Shown here piece after piece: positions 63,635-64,000 of a DNA stretch of 64,000 nt. The notes under the pieces are model-generated. The model was given only the letters and a program-made list of their open reading frames with translations, ran no database searches and was not told where the DNA came from. The DNA is from Chitinophaga rhizophila (lineage in GTDB: Bacteria > Bacteroidota > Bacteroidia > Chitinophagales > Chitinophagaceae). Position 1 is the first letter of the stretch, and each line of letters starts with the position of its first letter. The DNA lies in the NCBI RefSeq assembly GCF_019492185.1, contig NZ_JAICCF010000001.1:1736001-1800000 (forward strand), in the 5' to 3' direction. A program made the translations under genes and the position numbers.

Positions 63635-64000
63635 TTATTTCCAGAGATTATCCGGATACTCACCTCTTTTCACCAGTGAAGAAAGACTTTCCTGTACACC
63701 AGGAGCATCTTCTTTGTATGTTACACCAAACCACTGTGCAGCAGTTGGGATCACATTTACAACACCCAGTTTGTTCTGAATGAAATGATCAATCACGATA
63801 GGAATAAAGAACTCAGACTTAGGCTTATCACCGCTCTTTTCCAGGAACTCTTTGAATAAACCTTTGCTCAGTTCAAATACCGATGGATGGAAACCCCAGA
63901 AATTCATGGAAACAGGTGTATCACCTGCCAGCGGATGTTTGGTGCCATCTGCATCTTCATACACAATCTGCTCGCCGTCTTTATACACATTGGTCCTTTC
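63635..64000 (-). CDS. Sugar nucleotidyltransferase-like protein, C-terminal part
   Basis: The frame is open to the window end, so only the last 121 codons of this minus-strand gene are present. The visible part, VSMNFWGFHPSVFELSKGLFKEFLEKSG, then SEFFIPIVIDHFIQNKLGVVNVIPTAAQWFGVTYKEDAPGVQESLSSLVKRGEYPDNLW, matches the end of NDP-sugar pyrophosphorylase-like proteins common in Bacteroidota. The N-terminal nucleotide-binding motif is outside the window, so the exact enzyme is uncertain. Confidence 0.7.
   Translation of the reverse strand, partial: ERTNVYKDGEQIVYEDADGTKHPLAGDTPVSMNFWGFHPSVFELSKGLFKEFLEKSGDKPKSEFFIPIVIDHFIQNKLGVVNVIPTAAQWFGVTYKEDAPGVQESLSSLVKRGEYPDNLWK

Noticed and set aside
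1..64000. Mobile elements, prophage, CRISPR arrays, defence islands, tRNA and rRNA
   Set aside because: No transposase, integrase, phage structural gene, regularly spaced repeat array, or structural RNA pattern was seen; gene content is steady core metabolism.

Overview
The window reads as chromosomal core DNA of a member of the Bacteroidota, most likely the Chitinophagaceae (Chitinophaga-like). Three things point there. The gene families are typical of the phylum (DUF2851, DUF4369-thioredoxin exported proteins, a DUF2520/KdsC/UbiA/Maf cluster, a DAHP synthase with a C-terminal chorismate mutase, an ECF sigma factor with a membrane partner). Strong Shine-Dalgarno sites are absent. Several genes are preceded by the Bacteroidota housekeeping promoter form (TTTG, 19-21 bases, TAnnTTTG). 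I saw no tRNA, rRNA, CRISPR array, insertion sequence or prophage gene. The genus is an inference from sequence style, not from a search.

Layout. 1-12.3 kb: the end of an AsmA-like gene, a small putative anti-sigma protein, a tripartite RND efflux operon (TolC-MFP-AcrB order), lipA, an exported barrel-like protein and a DUF2851 gene. 12.4-15.3 kb: a promoter, a SAM-I riboswitch with terminator, a transsulfuration PLP enzyme that must start at TTG, and homoserine dehydrogenase. 15.4-35.5 kb: thioredoxin-like lipid-envelope and housekeeping genes (maf, ubiA-like, kdsC-like, topA, prc, gcvP, an MFS carrier, a CocE-like hydrolase, an FKBP isomerase). 35.6-43.5 kb: one long minus-strand aromatic amino acid operon (pheA, aminotransferase, tyrA, aroG-CM, aroB, aroA, aroC). 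43.6-47.1 kb: a small lipoprotein, an ECF sigma factor with an anti-sigma/trypsin fusion, and stress-type small proteins. 47.2-53.1 kb: an aldose epimerase and a xylose operon (transporter, xylB, xylA) behind a palindromic operator. 53.1-55.3 kb: two oxidoreductases. 55.4-63.5 kb: the branched-chain amino acid genes (ilvE, then ilvD-ilvB-ilvN-ilvC-ilvA). The window ends inside a sugar nucleotidyltransferase gene.

The most interesting result is regulatory. The aromatic operon is preceded by two short leader genes in tandem, coding for peptides packed with Phe and Tyr (and one Trp). Each is followed by an intrinsic terminator whose 5' arm can pair instead with RNA at the leader's stop codon. 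The ilvE gene carries the same design with an Ile/Val/Leu-rich leader. Together these are three ribosome-mediated transcription attenuators in a phylum for which this control is little described, two of them stacked in series on one operon. They escaped ordinary gene calling because the leaders are 20-37 codons long.

Other points worth a look are a perfect 25-bp hairpin and tandem 11-bp palindromes in a gene-poor stretch at 31.1-31.8 kb, an anti-sigma factor fused to a complete trypsin-like protease, and operators that sit exactly on the -33 element of the xylose and FAD-oxidoreductase promoters.
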